Assembly: GCA_013368325.1 (NCBI GenBank)
Contig: JAACJK010000109.1
Coordinates: forward strand, 1,550,001 to 1,614,000
Length of the DNA stretch: 64,000 bases
Source of the DNA: Ephemerocybe angulata
Taxonomy: Eukaryota > Basidiomycota > Agaricomycetes > Agaricales > Psathyrellaceae
Reading direction: 5' to 3'
The notes under the pieces were generated by a model. The model made no database searches, was not told the DNA's origin, and was given only the letters and a program-made list of their open reading frames with translations. Below are positions 44,643-55,425 of this stretch, one piece after another (the first letter of the stretch is position 1; each line of letters begins with the position of its first letter). The position numbers and the translations under genes are program-made.

Positions 44643-45413
44643 GGTGGAATCCCTTGGAGCTAGTAGAGCCGCCGTTCTCGGTCAGTTGTCTCAATCCGCA
44701 TAGGCGACGGAGCAAGGGAACTTGCCAATGTAGCAACAACGGTTTCCGATGTTCTTGGTCTTTCTTCAGCTAACCCGTTTCCGAAGAATGGGGAGGTAGG
44801 AAAGCGAATACTATGGTCCGATAGAGGGGGATTGAAGGAGGAAAGCGAGGAAAGCAGTGGGCGACTCGGAGTGGCGTGTCCTATTTGTCTTCGATCCACG
44901 GACCACGTGAGATTTCGAACAAGACTGCCCGCTCGGCGCTCAGTGAGTATAATAACGGATAGGCGGCTCTGAGGAATATATAGGTATATAGTGTCTCTCA
45001 CCCTTGGTAGAGCAGGACTTTCAAGGCTTCAGTAGGACTAATTGATCGTCGTCAAATCGAAGTTTTCTCAAACTGGTGGTAGCGAGACATTTATTACCCC
45101 TTTCTTATCTCGACGCCCCTTCAGCTTGGCTCAGCCTCTTATCATGCGCTAGACCAACGCTAGACGCCCGCGAGGAGGACGGGCGCTTCCGCCATCGCTA
45201 TTTGGTTGATGTTGTGTAGGCAAACAAAGCCGGCGACCTGGGCGCCGGACCTGGCAGTGGCTTTCATCGGCTTTTTTGCTCTCACCCAACGGTGCGCACC
45301 AAGTTGGCCCCAGAAAAGGATCTCTTTGTTCACAAGGTTGCGAATCCGAATCTTCCAATGCTCTGACCTAAGGGAATTGACGCTATGCTGGCCCCCACAC
45401 AGTTGAAACAGGA
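44643..45413. other. Divergent intergenic region of two F-box-like genes
   Basis: Upstream regions of family B copies 1 and 2. A TATATAGGTATATAG stretch near 44977 could serve the minus-strand gene. Nothing else recognised. Confidence 0.4.
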
Positions 45414-47192
45414 ATGGCCATTGGCATTATTGACGTGGCCACAGCTCCCTCGGTCCCAAACTTGACCAGAAACTTGCTCAACGAGGCAGAAGTCACCGAC
45501 ATACGCGAGTACTACGAGATAATAGACCGGCGAATCAACGACCTGGAGTGCGAGCTCCGGAAATTGGAGACCTCTCGCAATGCCCCCACCTCGGAACACC
45601 ACGGAGACCTAGACCAGCAAATCCCCGACTTACAATCCGAGATCTTGACGCTGAAGACCCGTCGCAACGGCGCTACCACGACATGCCGCCTCCCAGCTGA
45701 AATACTGTCCCTAATCTTCCTTGCCTTCTATTCCATGTCCAGCAAGGACTTGACGCAGCCGGTTAGCGAAAGAGTGGATTGGCTTCGCTGCACGTTTGTG
45801 TGCCATCGCTGGAGGGAAGTGGCTTTGGGCTGCGCGGAGCTCTGGACAACCCCGGTATTCGCCGAGCCTGCCCTGGCTAGAACGATGCTGTCCCGCTCGG
45901 GGACTTCCCCTCTCAACATCAAGTTCAACGGGAAATCGGAAGCGCCCTCGGAGGTTCTATACGAAGCGCTGTCCCAGTTGGATCGCTTGAGCTACGTTGA
46001 GCTCAGAGGGGTCTCCAGAGGGGTTGCCGACCTCCAAACAGTGTTCTCGCGATGGACGAACGCCCAAGCTCCGCTGCTGGCGACTCTACGCCTTGAGTGC
46101 CCCCTCGACCGAGAAGATGACTTCATTGAATTGCCCGAGGGTTTCCTACGGGGAGGAACCCAATCCTTGAAACGCATTTCTCTCGTCCGATGCAAAGGGG
46201 CTTTTACCAATACGCCAATCGGCTCAAACATAGCCTCCCTATCCATCACCTCCCTTCAGGCTCAACCTCCGACGCAGGCGGCTTTCGTTCATTTGTTAAG
46301 CCAAATGCCCCTGCTCCAACAGATGAGGCTCACTGGAGGTCTACCTCACGAGGAGGTGTCCCCTCAAAATCCTGTCGATCTTCTCAAGTTAGAGGTCCTA
46401 CAGCTCAGCGACACGCTGGAGAATATCAACGTCTTCTTCCAACTGGTCCACACACCCTGTGCACGGATTATCAGTCTCGCATTATTGGACTACGATGACA
46501 TCGAGATGCTCAGCTCGACCCTCTCCAAGACCAGCAGCTCCATTGCAACGAGTAGCAAAGACAGCCCCCCTGGCACGCAAAAGGCATACCAATTATCTCT
46601 CACCGAGGGCACAACCTATTTGCGACTACAAGTCCTCTCGAAACCCCCAGCATCGGGGCTATCCACCAACAGCCTTAGCGTCGCCATTGCCCTTCACGAG
46701 GACGAGCCCCTCCCAAGCCTCAGGTTTATCCAACCCCTAGACCTCAGTGCTTTAGTCCACCTCTCCCTCCACTCGTTCAGCAACATGGACAGGGCCGAGA
46801 TCAGATCTGCGTTTGGTCGACTACCCAATCTGAAGTCTATAACCTTGGGTAACGCCACGTTGGGAGAGTGCCTGGAAGTCCTGAAGCTGAAGGGCTTTCT
46901 GTCCGGAGCAGCTGGCTGGGGGATCACCTCAACAAGGCACGGGCGGTACTTCTCTTGGCTGAAGGCTATCAATTTCCGCTGGGTGGATGTAGGAGGGCAA
47001 CATGAAGATAAGGAAGCAGCGCTTAACACACTCACTGAAACGTTGAAGCAACGGCTTATAGGCCCTTCGTCTCCCGGAATCAAAGTTACCTTTGATCGCT
47101 GCCTAAACTTTCACGAGCGCGATTTCGAGGATATAAAAAGGAGCGTGAGGGGGATGAAAATACGCATAGCCTGGAATACCGTCAGTCCTTGA
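45414..47192 (+). CDS. F-box-like protein, family B copy 2
   Basis: 592-aa single-exon protein starting MAIGIIDVATAPSVPNLTRN. It has an N-terminal coiled coil (IIDRRINDLECELRKLETSR) and the F-box-like motif CRLPAEILSLIFLAFYSMSS. Then comes WLRCTFVCHRWREVALGCAE and LWTTPVFAEPALARTMLSRS. It is close to copy 3 at 50075, with roughly three quarters of bases identical in the core by eye. The coiled-coil unit ELECEIR-LKTRRNA appears twice in this copy (around residues 39-90) but once in copy 3, which suggests an internal duplication. Role inferred as SCF substrate receptor. Confidence 0.84.
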   Translation: MAIGIIDVATAPSVPNLTRNLLNEAEVTDIREYYEIIDRRINDLECELRKLETSRNAPTSEHHGDLDQQIPDLQSEILTLKTRRNGATTTCRLPAEILSLIFLAFYSMSSKDLTQPVSERVDWLRCTFVCHRWREVALGCAELWTTPVFAEPALARTMLSRSGTSPLNIKFNGKSEAPSEVLYEALSQLDRLSYVELRGVSRGVADLQTVFSRWTNAQAPLLATLRLECPLDREDDFIELPEGFLRGGTQSLKRISLVRCKGAFTNTPIGSNIASLSITSLQAQPPTQAAFVHLLSQMPLLQQMRLTGGLPHEEVSPQNPVDLLKLEVLQLSDTLENINVFFQLVHTPCARIISLALLDYDDIEMLSSTLSKTSSSIATSSKDSPPGTQKAYQLSLTEGTTYLRLQVLSKPPASGLSTNSLSVAIALHEDEPLPSLRFIQPLDLSALVHLSLHSFSNMDRAEIRSAFGRLPNLKSITLGNATLGECLEVLKLKGFLSGAAGWGITSTRHGRYFSWLKAINFRWVDVGGQHEDKEAALNTLTETLKQRLIGPSSPGIKVTFDRCLNFHERDFEDIKRSVRGMKIRIAWNTVSP

Positions 47193-47561
47193 CTGCAGAT
47201 GTTGTAGAAATGCCTAGTCAAACGAAATACCAATATTATGTGCTTCTTGCTGCGGGCCGCATAGTCAGAGAGGCACGATCATCGTATGCTGCCCCCGGTG
47301 AGAACGGGAGGTGGACCTATACCATGTACGAGTTAGTACATCTCCCTGCTCTCCGGTCAACGCGGGGAAAACGCGTCCGACGCGTGAAGCGGACTGCAGA
47401 ACTTTTGATGGAGCTGAATAATTCGACGCGTCGGATTGACTCACTTCCTCCCGGAACCTCCACCAGTATGTCTTCCCGTCACCCTCAAAAGCGCGAAGAT
47501 GTTGACGAAAAGACACCCCAGAAACCCCATCGACCTCGCCCGCCAACATATCTGACCAGCC

Positions 47562-48316
47562 ATGTCTAAAAAGCTCGGTGCGCGATCACAGTCATTCCAG
47601 ATTGTTACCGGATAGTATATTGACCAGCCTTGATATCTAGTCTTCGTCACTGGAAACGCGAACAAGCTCAAGGAGGTGAAGTATATCCTCTCGCAAGGCG
47701 GACACCCCATCGAGATTGTGAACGAAGCCCTCGACAGTGCGTTATCTCTACCCTACACGCCCTGTAACTCGCAATCGTCCTCACAATTTTCCACCTTCTC
47801 CAGTCCCCGAGATCCAGGGAACGACCGTCGAAGTAGCAATCGACAAATGCAAACGCGCAGCCGAACTCGTAAGCACCCCCTCCCCTTCAACCGCACCGCA
47901 CTCACAAACCCCAACCCCACATCCAGCTCAACGGCCCCTGCATCACAGAAGACACCGCACTCGGCTTCACCGCCCTCGGCGGCCTCCCAGGTCCCTACAT
48001 CAAACACTTCATGGTAAACCTCGGGCACGAAGGCCTCAACAAGCTGCTCGACGGCTTCAGCGACCGCGGCGCGGAGGCCATCTGCACGTTCGCGTACTCG
48101 GCGGGGCCAGGCACGGAGCCGCTGATTTTTGAGGGCCGCACGGCGGGGGAGATCGTGCAGTCAAGGGGGACGAAGGTGTTTGGGTGGGACGCGATCTTTC
48201 AGCCGGTGGGGAAGGAGCAGACGTATGCGGAGATGCCGGCGGATGAGAAGAATGCGATTTCGCACAGAGGGAAGGCGCTTGAGAAGCTTAGGGCTTTTCT
48301 TCAGTCGCAGGCATGA
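47562..48316 (+). CDS. HAM1: Inosine triphosphate pyrophosphatase (HAM1 family)
   Basis: Hydrolyses ITP, dITP and XTP to monophosphates, keeping deaminated purines out of nucleic acids. The first exon encodes only MSKKL. After an intron the family block [20 protein letters not shown] follows, then [88 protein letters not shown] and [14 protein letters not shown]. The substrate-binding SHR and FxP segments are intact. Four exons, standard length for the family. It lies between two direct-repeat F-box-like paralogs. Confidence 0.93.
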
Positions 48317-48513
48317 TTGGGCGGGCGGATTGGATGATGGGGTGCTCCTGAAGCTCAAGTATCACGGTTTTGGCGTGGGATGTAGGTCATAAACTGCTAC
48401 TGCTGGGCCGATCGAAGATAAAGGAGGTGTGAGTGGGGAATTGCAGGGCGCTTAATTGCTGCACCAAGGGAACTACCCTCTAGAAAGTAAAGATTCATCT
48501 AGAATTCAGCTAA

Positions 48514-49025
48514 GTATGCGCGGAATCTACTTGCTCCATCTTACTTGGCACATGGCCTCCCGTGATCTGGGGAATGAGAAGCCACTTGGGCGCTTATCTA
48601 TCGACTCTGACCTCAACAATGGCACTTGGCTGTCACATAGGCGAAGGTGGGACGGGCTTGACACAGGCAATAAACATCGTCTGGGTCGAAGCAGTATCCT
48701 TGTACGTCCTACAGGTCCCATTTTCTACACCCTCCCATCTCACAAGGGGTTCAAATACAGAGGCGCGAAACTCCGAATCGTAAACACGTCTATGGTCATC
48801 CGCGGGCGAGTTCGAACCTGCCGACGCGAGGTAAGTGGCAATTAAATTAGCCCCCTACGTTCGAAGCAGTCACTTATGCTTCACTTCCTTTCGCTGTAGC
48901 TATGGAACGGTAATAAGCTCTGCGCTTCAGGCGTACACTCTTTCATCAACGCACCGAGTAATCGCAATCAACCATTCACATCGCCGGCCTTGGACATGTC
49001 ACCTGTATTTACGGCGAAACTCTAG
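48514..49025 (+). pseudogene. Decayed third copy of the hot-dog thioesterase family
   Basis: The plus strand reads SHLGAYLSTLTSTMALG and LTQAINIVWVEAVSL. An intron is followed by an exon of exactly 70 nt (48761-48830) encoding GAKLRIVNTSMVIRGRVRTC and RRE. A GTAAGT...TGTAG intron leads to a last exon (from 48900) LWNGNKLCASGVHS with a stop at 49023. Exon length, phase and sequence match the two genes at 16.9-18.9 kb. The HGG loop has become HLG, the Asp is gone, residues are missing in the active-site helix, and no N-terminal exon with a start codon can be found. It could still be a very divergent expressed gene, but a relic is more likely. Confidence 0.62.
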
Positions 49026-50074
49026 CGGGACAGGTGGACTGTTTTATTTATGCAAGTTCACCTGCGAATTCCTCTGGTCACTCTGGTGCATGCCAGTCCA
49101 TTCGCCAGTGTACTAACCACATATTCTCAGGGAGCGATGCCAGGCTACGACTATTGAGCTTGCCCTTTGGAAAACAAAGAACCAGCCGTAAGAAAACACG
49201 AATAAGACTTTTGTGATCTATCGTACTCATTCTCCTTTATTCTCATTCTCCGTCTCCGCGTCTTCCCCCGTTTGTTCGACCAGTTCTCACCAGGATTAAG
49301 CTTTAAAAATGGAAAAATAATGACCTACTACCTCTAGATCTGGAATTACCTCCCTCTCTGTATCGTCTCAAAATCTCCCCGCTATAGTTAGACGCCCGCT
49401 CCCATCGGTTTGGCGCTTGGAATATATTGTTTGGCTTCGAGCTCAGAGAACAACAAGCACTAGAGGCAGCGGGCTATGTATCCGGTTCGAAAATGTTCTC
49501 AAATATTCAATCAAACATTCATAGTTTTGGCGCTGATGTTTGTGGCTTGCGGAGGCTTTCAGCCATTGCAAATGTTTGCAGCGATTTTTGCAGCTAATCC
49601 ATAGATTCGTTAACATTTGGTCTTTGAGCTTTGCCCCTCGAGAGCATAAGTTGTCGCCATGGCTACTCACGCAAGCTAACACCTGTTTTAAAAGAAACTA
49701 CTCTGAATGCTGGCACCGCCTTGTACCCTGCAAGCATTGTATTATCTATGTGATATTCTCGAGGCCTTGTATTCGTGGAATACAAGGACTTGGAAATTAA
49801 ATATTTTTCATATCATGTTTGGGAACATATTTTCCTCATATAAATCGATCCGTGCCTCTAGTGAAGGCTCCTCACTTCGCGATTGGCTCCAGGTTGCAAC
49901 TTGCCAGCACTTTCCTTTCCTCCAACGTCCTCTGCACTCCTGCTCCTGCTTAGTCTCCGACCAACCGACCTTCGCTCGATATCAAGAAAAGGTTGTGCAG
50001 CGAAGCGTTGCATTTATCGCCAGGAACGGGCCACTGAGGACTCGTGCCAACAGTACAGGCGTTGCGAATCTGCA
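49026..50074. other. 1-kb AT-rich intergenic stretch
   Basis: Relatively AT-rich for this window, especially 49280-49340 and 49790-49850. It holds only short frames without recognised families. No terminal repeats found. Confidence 0.4.
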
Positions 50075-51784
50075 ATGGACTCTTTGGAAAACGGCGCGAC
50101 CATAACAACCTGCTCATCGTCCAACTTGACCAACCCGCTACAAGTTGAAGGAGACGGAATCGACGACATCGAGGAATTCCACCACAGAGTTGATTCAAGA
50201 ATCTACGACTTGGAATGCGAGATCCGGACGTTGAAGACGCGCCGCAATGCCGCCACCTTTACCTGTCGCCTCCCAGCCGAGCTTCTGTCCAGGATCTTCC
50301 TCTTTTTCTATTACATGTCCAGCCACAACCTAATGGATCCGGTGTCCAAAAGGGTGGATTGGCTCATCTGCACTTTTGTCTGTCGTCGTTGGAGGGCTGT
50401 GGCTTTGAGCTGCACAGAACTCTGGACAACCCCTATATTCGCTAAGCCTGCGCTGGCTGAAACGATGCTCGCCCGCTCTAAGGATGCCCCACTCAGAATC
50501 AAATTCAACGGGAAGGCAGAAGAACCCTCAGAAGCCCTCTTTAAAGCCTTGTCTCAGCTCAATCGTTTGCGCTCCGTTGAGCTCGAGGAAGTCATCACGG
50601 GAAGCTCTCAGATTCAGGAGATGTTGTCGAGTTGGACAGGTCAAGCCCCTCTCCTCACAACGTTACATCTGGCCAAGACTTCAGCGCATGTCGCAACCCA
50701 AGGAACCTACACCTTTCCAATAGGCTTTCTTCAAGGAGGAACCCCTTCCCTAAAAAACCTCTTGTTGCGTATGTGGGGAAACACTTGGGATAATTTACCA
50801 ATCGGTCCAACCATCACCAACCTTGTCATGGTAGGCAGTCCCGCCAACCCTCCTCGGCGCCCAACGCAAGCCGCCTTTGTTTCGTGTCTCAAACGACTTC
50901 CCTTTTTAGTAAGCCTAACGGTCATAAATCAAATGCTTCCCGGCAGAGAAGACGCAGTGGTGTTACCTCCGAATCACCTCCGCCCCCCCAAACTTCGATA
51001 CCTGACAGTTGGCGATCCAGTATGGAACATATATTTTCTCTTTCGATTGCTCCAAGTTCCCAGAGAAACGAATATCGCACTCGTGTTCTATGGGAACGAA
51101 AATCTCGACATGCTTGAGGAGATTATCGACAACGTTGGGGTATTCGCAACAAAGGGAGGCAGCACCTTCCACAGCTCACAAGAAAGCATACGGCACATGT
51201 CCGTCCGAGGAAGTCCGGCTCGCAGATGCCCGCGAGTCTGCCTTTGGACGCGAGGCCGCCCTTCCAGCTCTGATGCGCCGTCGGACCATTTCTTTGATTT
51301 TCCTCTGGGCTCCGATGGCCCATTGACAGATCAGCCAGTCTTCAGACTGCTCAACTATCTTGTCCTGGACTCCCTACACTCACTTCATGTCAACGCTTTC
51401 CACCTCATGTCCAAAAGCCAATGGAGATCGACGCTTGGCCAATTACCCAACTTGGAGACTGTGTTTCTCGACCAAGGCCCCTTGCAGGAGTGGCTTGAAA
51501 TCTTGAGATATGACCCTCCTACCGAATCCCAGGGTAACTGGACAGAGAATGGGGAGCGACATTTCCCGGGCCTAATTCGCATGACATTCAGGGCAATGGA
51601 CTTGGGAAAAGAGAAGGCCGAAACCCTCCGCCTTCTCGTCCAAGTTTTGAAAGAACGCACCACTACATCTCCCTCTTTCAAAATGGACGTTATCTTCTAC
51701 AAATGTCCCGATCCGAACAACAGCTACGAGAAGATGAAGCAGGCGACGGTAGGATTGAACGTGAACTGGTCTTTCTTCCCATAG
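50075..51784 (+). CDS. F-box-like protein, family B copy 3
   Basis: 569-aa single-exon protein. I start at MDSLENGATITTCSS (50075); an in-frame upstream extension to 49883 lacks similarity to copies 1 and 2. A coiled coil (HHRVDSRIYDLECEIRTLKT) precedes the F-box-like CRLPAELLSRIFLFFYYMSS, then WLICTFVCRRWRAVALSCTE and LWTTPIFAKPALAETMLARS. The C-terminal half aligns with copy 2 (for example GFLQGGTPSLKNL versus GFLRGGTQSLKRI). A Trp/Arg/Pro-rich stretch near residues 430-460 has no counterpart and may be a local frame change that kept the gene open. Confidence 0.82.
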   Translation: MDSLENGATITTCSSSNLTNPLQVEGDGIDDIEEFHHRVDSRIYDLECEIRTLKTRRNAATFTCRLPAELLSRIFLFFYYMSSHNLMDPVSKRVDWLICTFVCRRWRAVALSCTELWTTPIFAKPALAETMLARSKDAPLRIKFNGKAEEPSEALFKALSQLNRLRSVELEEVITGSSQIQEMLSSWTGQAPLLTTLHLAKTSAHVATQGTYTFPIGFLQGGTPSLKNLLLRMWGNTWDNLPIGPTITNLVMVGSPANPPRRPTQAAFVSCLKRLPFLVSLTVINQMLPGREDAVVLPPNHLRPPKLRYLTVGDPVWNIYFLFRLLQVPRETNIALVFYGNENLDMLEEIIDNVGVFATKGGSTFHSSQESIRHMSVRGSPARRCPRVCLWTRGRPSSSDAPSDHFFDFPLGSDGPLTDQPVFRLLNYLVLDSLHSLHVNAFHLMSKSQWRSTLGQLPNLETVFLDQGPLQEWLEILRYDPPTESQGNWTENGERHFPGLIRMTFRAMDLGKEKAETLRLLVQVLKERTTTSPSFKMDVIFYKCPDPNNSYEKMKQATVGLNVNWSFFP

Positions 51785-53164
51785 CTGGAGGCGTCAATTT
51801 TTGGTGAGTCCGCGTTCAGTATAGAGCTTTCACTAAATCTCGACGCTCAATTTCTACAGGCACAGATGCTAACAGCCCGCCCGAATGCAGGACTTCCTAC
51901 CCACCGCATCAAAGGCAACCAATAATCTAGCCTGTATATTACCTTCCTTTATTAGCTTTGCACTCAGATGAAATATACCCTAGGCGCAACGCCTCATAAC
52001 GCCGCACAGGCACAGTACTCGTCCCAGCGTCCCACCAAATTCCGGGCACAAGTCAAACACAGCCAACTCCCCGCCGCTGACGTCGTCCCTTCATTTCATC
52101 ACCCCTCAACCCTCATCTCGCCCTGGATCGACTTGGCAGATCGACTGACACTGACAAGTGGAGTGAGATCGATATTAACACCTAACATATCCATCCTGAA
52201 TACCCCCCTCTGCAGCCTTCTGAAGCAATCAAGTTTCCCCCAGGGGCACGATCTGTACCATCCTCCATAAACTGGATCTAAACTTGTAATCCGTAGCCCA
52301 GCCAATTAAAGTCCCTCTCCTCCGAATATACATCGGAAAAGCCACGGCTGTCAAAGATTCAGAGTAAGTACCTCAGTTCTTCTGCTACGGCGCAGCACCC
52401 AAGTATATCACAAAACGAAATAAGCATCCCCATCCCCGTTCACGTTCAAAGTTCAACAAAGAACTTCATCTAACCTCAAACTGCTTCTGTTTTCAACAGC
52501 GGCGGAGAGGTAACCCGATCCGAGAGAGCAAGGAAAACCTAGACCCATTGACATCCGCCATATTCTGAATCTCCGTGCCCGGTGCCCATGTTCGGGGCAT
52601 ACACACGGAATGGGAAGCCCACAGCCAAGCCCTCGGCATCCACTCTAACCAAAGATGAAAATGCCCACAAGACATGGCCAGAGCTCACAGGAAGCACCCG
52701 AGCCTACGACGCCCACTCTAACCAAAGTCGAGGACACCCACAGAAAAAACTAGAGATGCAATCGATGGATAATGCAAACGAAACGCTAGGTATACAACGG
52801 AGAAAAATACACAGCCTAACTCATGGCAGACCTAAACAAAACAAGTGAAAAAAGGCAGAAAAGTGAAGACAAAAGTAAAAGAAAATGCGATTCTGTGCGG
52901 AGTGCAGGGGAGAGAGGGAGGCAGGCAAGCAAGCGGCAAAGCACACGTTGAGTGCAGCTCTGGCTCGCGTGGCCCAAAGGAACCAAGAGGGATGCCGTGG
53001 AAGGCGTGCGGAAATGAAGTCGAGAGCGATAAGGGAGAAAGGGGAGAAAGGGGGAGAAAAAACTGAAACCGAAACTACATATACAAAGGCGCGGGTCAAT
53101 CAAACCAAACACACCGAAAAAAAGAAATGACGAGAAAGATGAAATGAAGGAGGCTTCGGTCACC
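51785..53164. other. 1.4-kb non-coding stretch
   Basis: Downstream of the F-box-like gene and of the convergent membrane-protein gene. It includes a short imperfect duplication (CCACTCTAACCAAAG at about 52639 and 52710) and a purine-rich run near 53030-53060 with GGGAGAAAGG units. No gene called. Confidence 0.45.
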
Positions 53165-54832
53165 TCATGCCTTCCCCGGCGCACTCTTCGAATAACTCGG
53201 CAGCAGGCCCTCCTCCGGCTGCGTCGCGAGCCTAATCCTCCCCTGACTCACAGCCCCAAGCGCCACCTCCCCGCTCCCAGAACGCCGGCGATGGCTCCGC
53301 AGCTCCCTCCTCTGCGACGACGTGAGACTGCTGCTCGACGAATGGCTGTGCGTCGGCGACACAACATCCTCCCTCGAATGCGAATGCGAATGCGAATGTG
53401 AGGACGCTGGCGACCGCTGCACCCACGCCTCTACGGCTTGCACCTGCATCTCGAGGGGGAGCGAGTCGATTGGTACAGGCGCGTAGACGACGTCTATCGT
53501 GGGGTGCCCGTCGAGGCCCTTTTGTGGTGGCGGCCCTGGGAGGAGGTATATCCGCTGCGGCGCTGATGATGATGATATTGAGGAGTGCGATGAGTGAGAT
53601 GACGAGGATGAGGATGACCCGCAGGAGGAGAGCGATAGGGATTTGGAGGAGCCTGGTCGGTGGTACCGGATGAGATGGGAATAGTAGTTTGATAGTGCGA
53701 GCAGGAAGTGCAGCTGAGCGAAATGTTCATTAATTAGCCACTGTTCATGTATCCAATTTCCTCCCCAAGGAAGGCAAAACGAGGGGAAAGCCACTTACCC
53801 GCACAGCTAGAACGATGAAGAGCACCGCCAGACTCGCGAGCACGGCGCGTTCGAGCCAGAGCTCGCAGTTTTCGATGCTGAGCCCCATCTCGAGCATGTC
53901 GCGCATGAGCTCCGGGTACTCGGAGAAGTGTTCACACACGCCTGCACGAGTCTGGCCACGGAAGGAGCCGTAGGCGGCAAGCGTGATGAAGAAGGAGCAG
54001 AAGCAGAAGTCTGCGATGGTGTAGTCGCGATAGAACCGGATGTACGTCGGGCGGTTCTACAAGCGACAAGACGAGGTGAGAAGAAACAAGAGGAGAGGGG
54101 GAAAGGGGAGCAAAATTGAAGAAAAGCGAGTTAGCCACGACACCCCACACCGAGAGACCTGGACAGAGGAGCTCAGACAAGCTAGACACTCACCTTCAGG
54201 ATCCCAAACAGCCCTACCCCACAAACAATGGCCGCCGAGCTAAAATACGCACTCAACAGCCCCCACAGCAGCTTCACACCGTCGACCCTCCAGTACCCCG
54301 TCTTGCTCTCCCACTCGCTCTCCGGCTCCCACTTGTAGCTCGAGCTCCACCCAGAGAAGACATACAGCGTGATAATTGTGTTAATGACGAGCCCAACGGT
54401 GGTGATCGCGAGCGACGCTGTCCGGGTGTAGCGCCTCATCGCGGCGAGTCTGAGGGGCGGGGGCCGCGCGAGGGTGCTCAGCGGCCAGGTGATAATCGGT
54501 GGTGCGATGTGAGACGCCGTTTTGCCTGCGTTGGACGTCGTCGTCGTCGTTGTTGTTGTCGTTGGGAGTGTGTGCCTGTCGCCGTGCACGTTCACTGCGG
54601 GCCGGTTTTGGACAGGAGATTTGGGAGTCGTTTCGCAGCTGCTGGGCCCGTCGTCGTGCTGGTGGGCGCCTTGGTCCTGGTGCTGGCGTCGGGTGGGGCT
54701 GCGGAGGTGCGGACGAGGGTAGACTCGGTAATGGCCAAGAGCAAGTTGTCCTTGCTCAGATGATCTCCCTAAACCGGGTTTCCGGACAAAAGGAGTCTGC
54801 CTGCCAAATATAGACATTGGCTTCCGGACCAA
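53165..54832 (-). CDS. Conserved four-helix membrane protein, function unknown
   Basis: Three exons: 54832-54195, 54056-53799 and 53713-53165, with joins that keep the frame. The N-terminal 110 residues are disordered and Thr-rich. Predicted helices are ASLAITTVGLVINTIITLYV, LLWGLLSAYFSSAAIVCGVG, YTIADFCFCSFFITLAAYGS and AVLASLAVLFIVLAVRLHFL. Conserved-looking loops include RPTYIRFYRDY and LSIENCELWLERA, and after the last helix ALSNYYSHLIRY. The C-terminal tail is Ser/His-rich with an SH repeat encoded by a GAATGC-type hexamer. Similar proteins occur widely in Agaricomycetes as hypothetical proteins, to my recollection. No function can be assigned. Confidence 0.75.
53376..53400. repeat. Hexanucleotide microsatellite inside a coding exon
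   Basis: GAATGC repeated about four times, encoding Ser-His repeats on the minus strand in the membrane protein's C-terminal tail. In-frame hexamers can change length without breaking the gene. Confidence 0.8.
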
Positions 54833-55381
54833 GAAAACTTTGGCGGGAGATACGGCCGCAGAACGTCTCTGATTGGTCAGGCGGTCGGCGGCGGCGTGCT
54901 TTCGGCTGAAACCTCGACGCTTTTGGCTGGTTCGCCCCTAATTCTCGAGGCTGCTAGCTAAGCCTGAAGGTAAGCTAGTTGAGAGCGATGTGGGGAAAGA
55001 AGGCTATACGACGATCCAAGTATCCAAGGCCCCGCAAATCTCTCATTTAACACCGCGCAATGCTGATCTCATGCCCTCATCATGCCTCTGTTCCTAGGCA
55101 GATGGATCATGCCCTGCTCGCAACGAGCGAAACGCCGCTCATTTCAGGGGAGATCATCAAAAGTCTGAATTAACCGCGTATATACACGATTTTAGCGCCA
55201 GCCAGCGCTCACATTTCTAGGCTAGAGAGGCCGCGCCGGTACGAGGAGGAGAAGGTCATCCACGGGCCAAACTCGCACATCCCGAGGGTAGAGGGGAAAC
55301 GTGTAATCAGCCTGACTCTATCGCAATCATCCGAGCGAGCCGGCTGTCCTCGTAAGAGGATTCCTATCAGCCTCGCCACGG
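54833..55381. other. Intergenic stretch before the inverted-repeat element
   Basis: Upstream region of the membrane protein gene and left flank of the transposon. No gene or repeat recognised in it. Confidence 0.4.
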
Positions 55382-55425
55382 TCCTCGCCAGGACCCCCGA
55401 ATATACCCTGTGAACTCTGATCCCC

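Noticed and set aside
47189..47569. 126-codon frame after the family B copy 2 gene
   Set aside because: Overlaps the F-box-like stop and the start of HAM1, has no family match and basic low-complexity composition.
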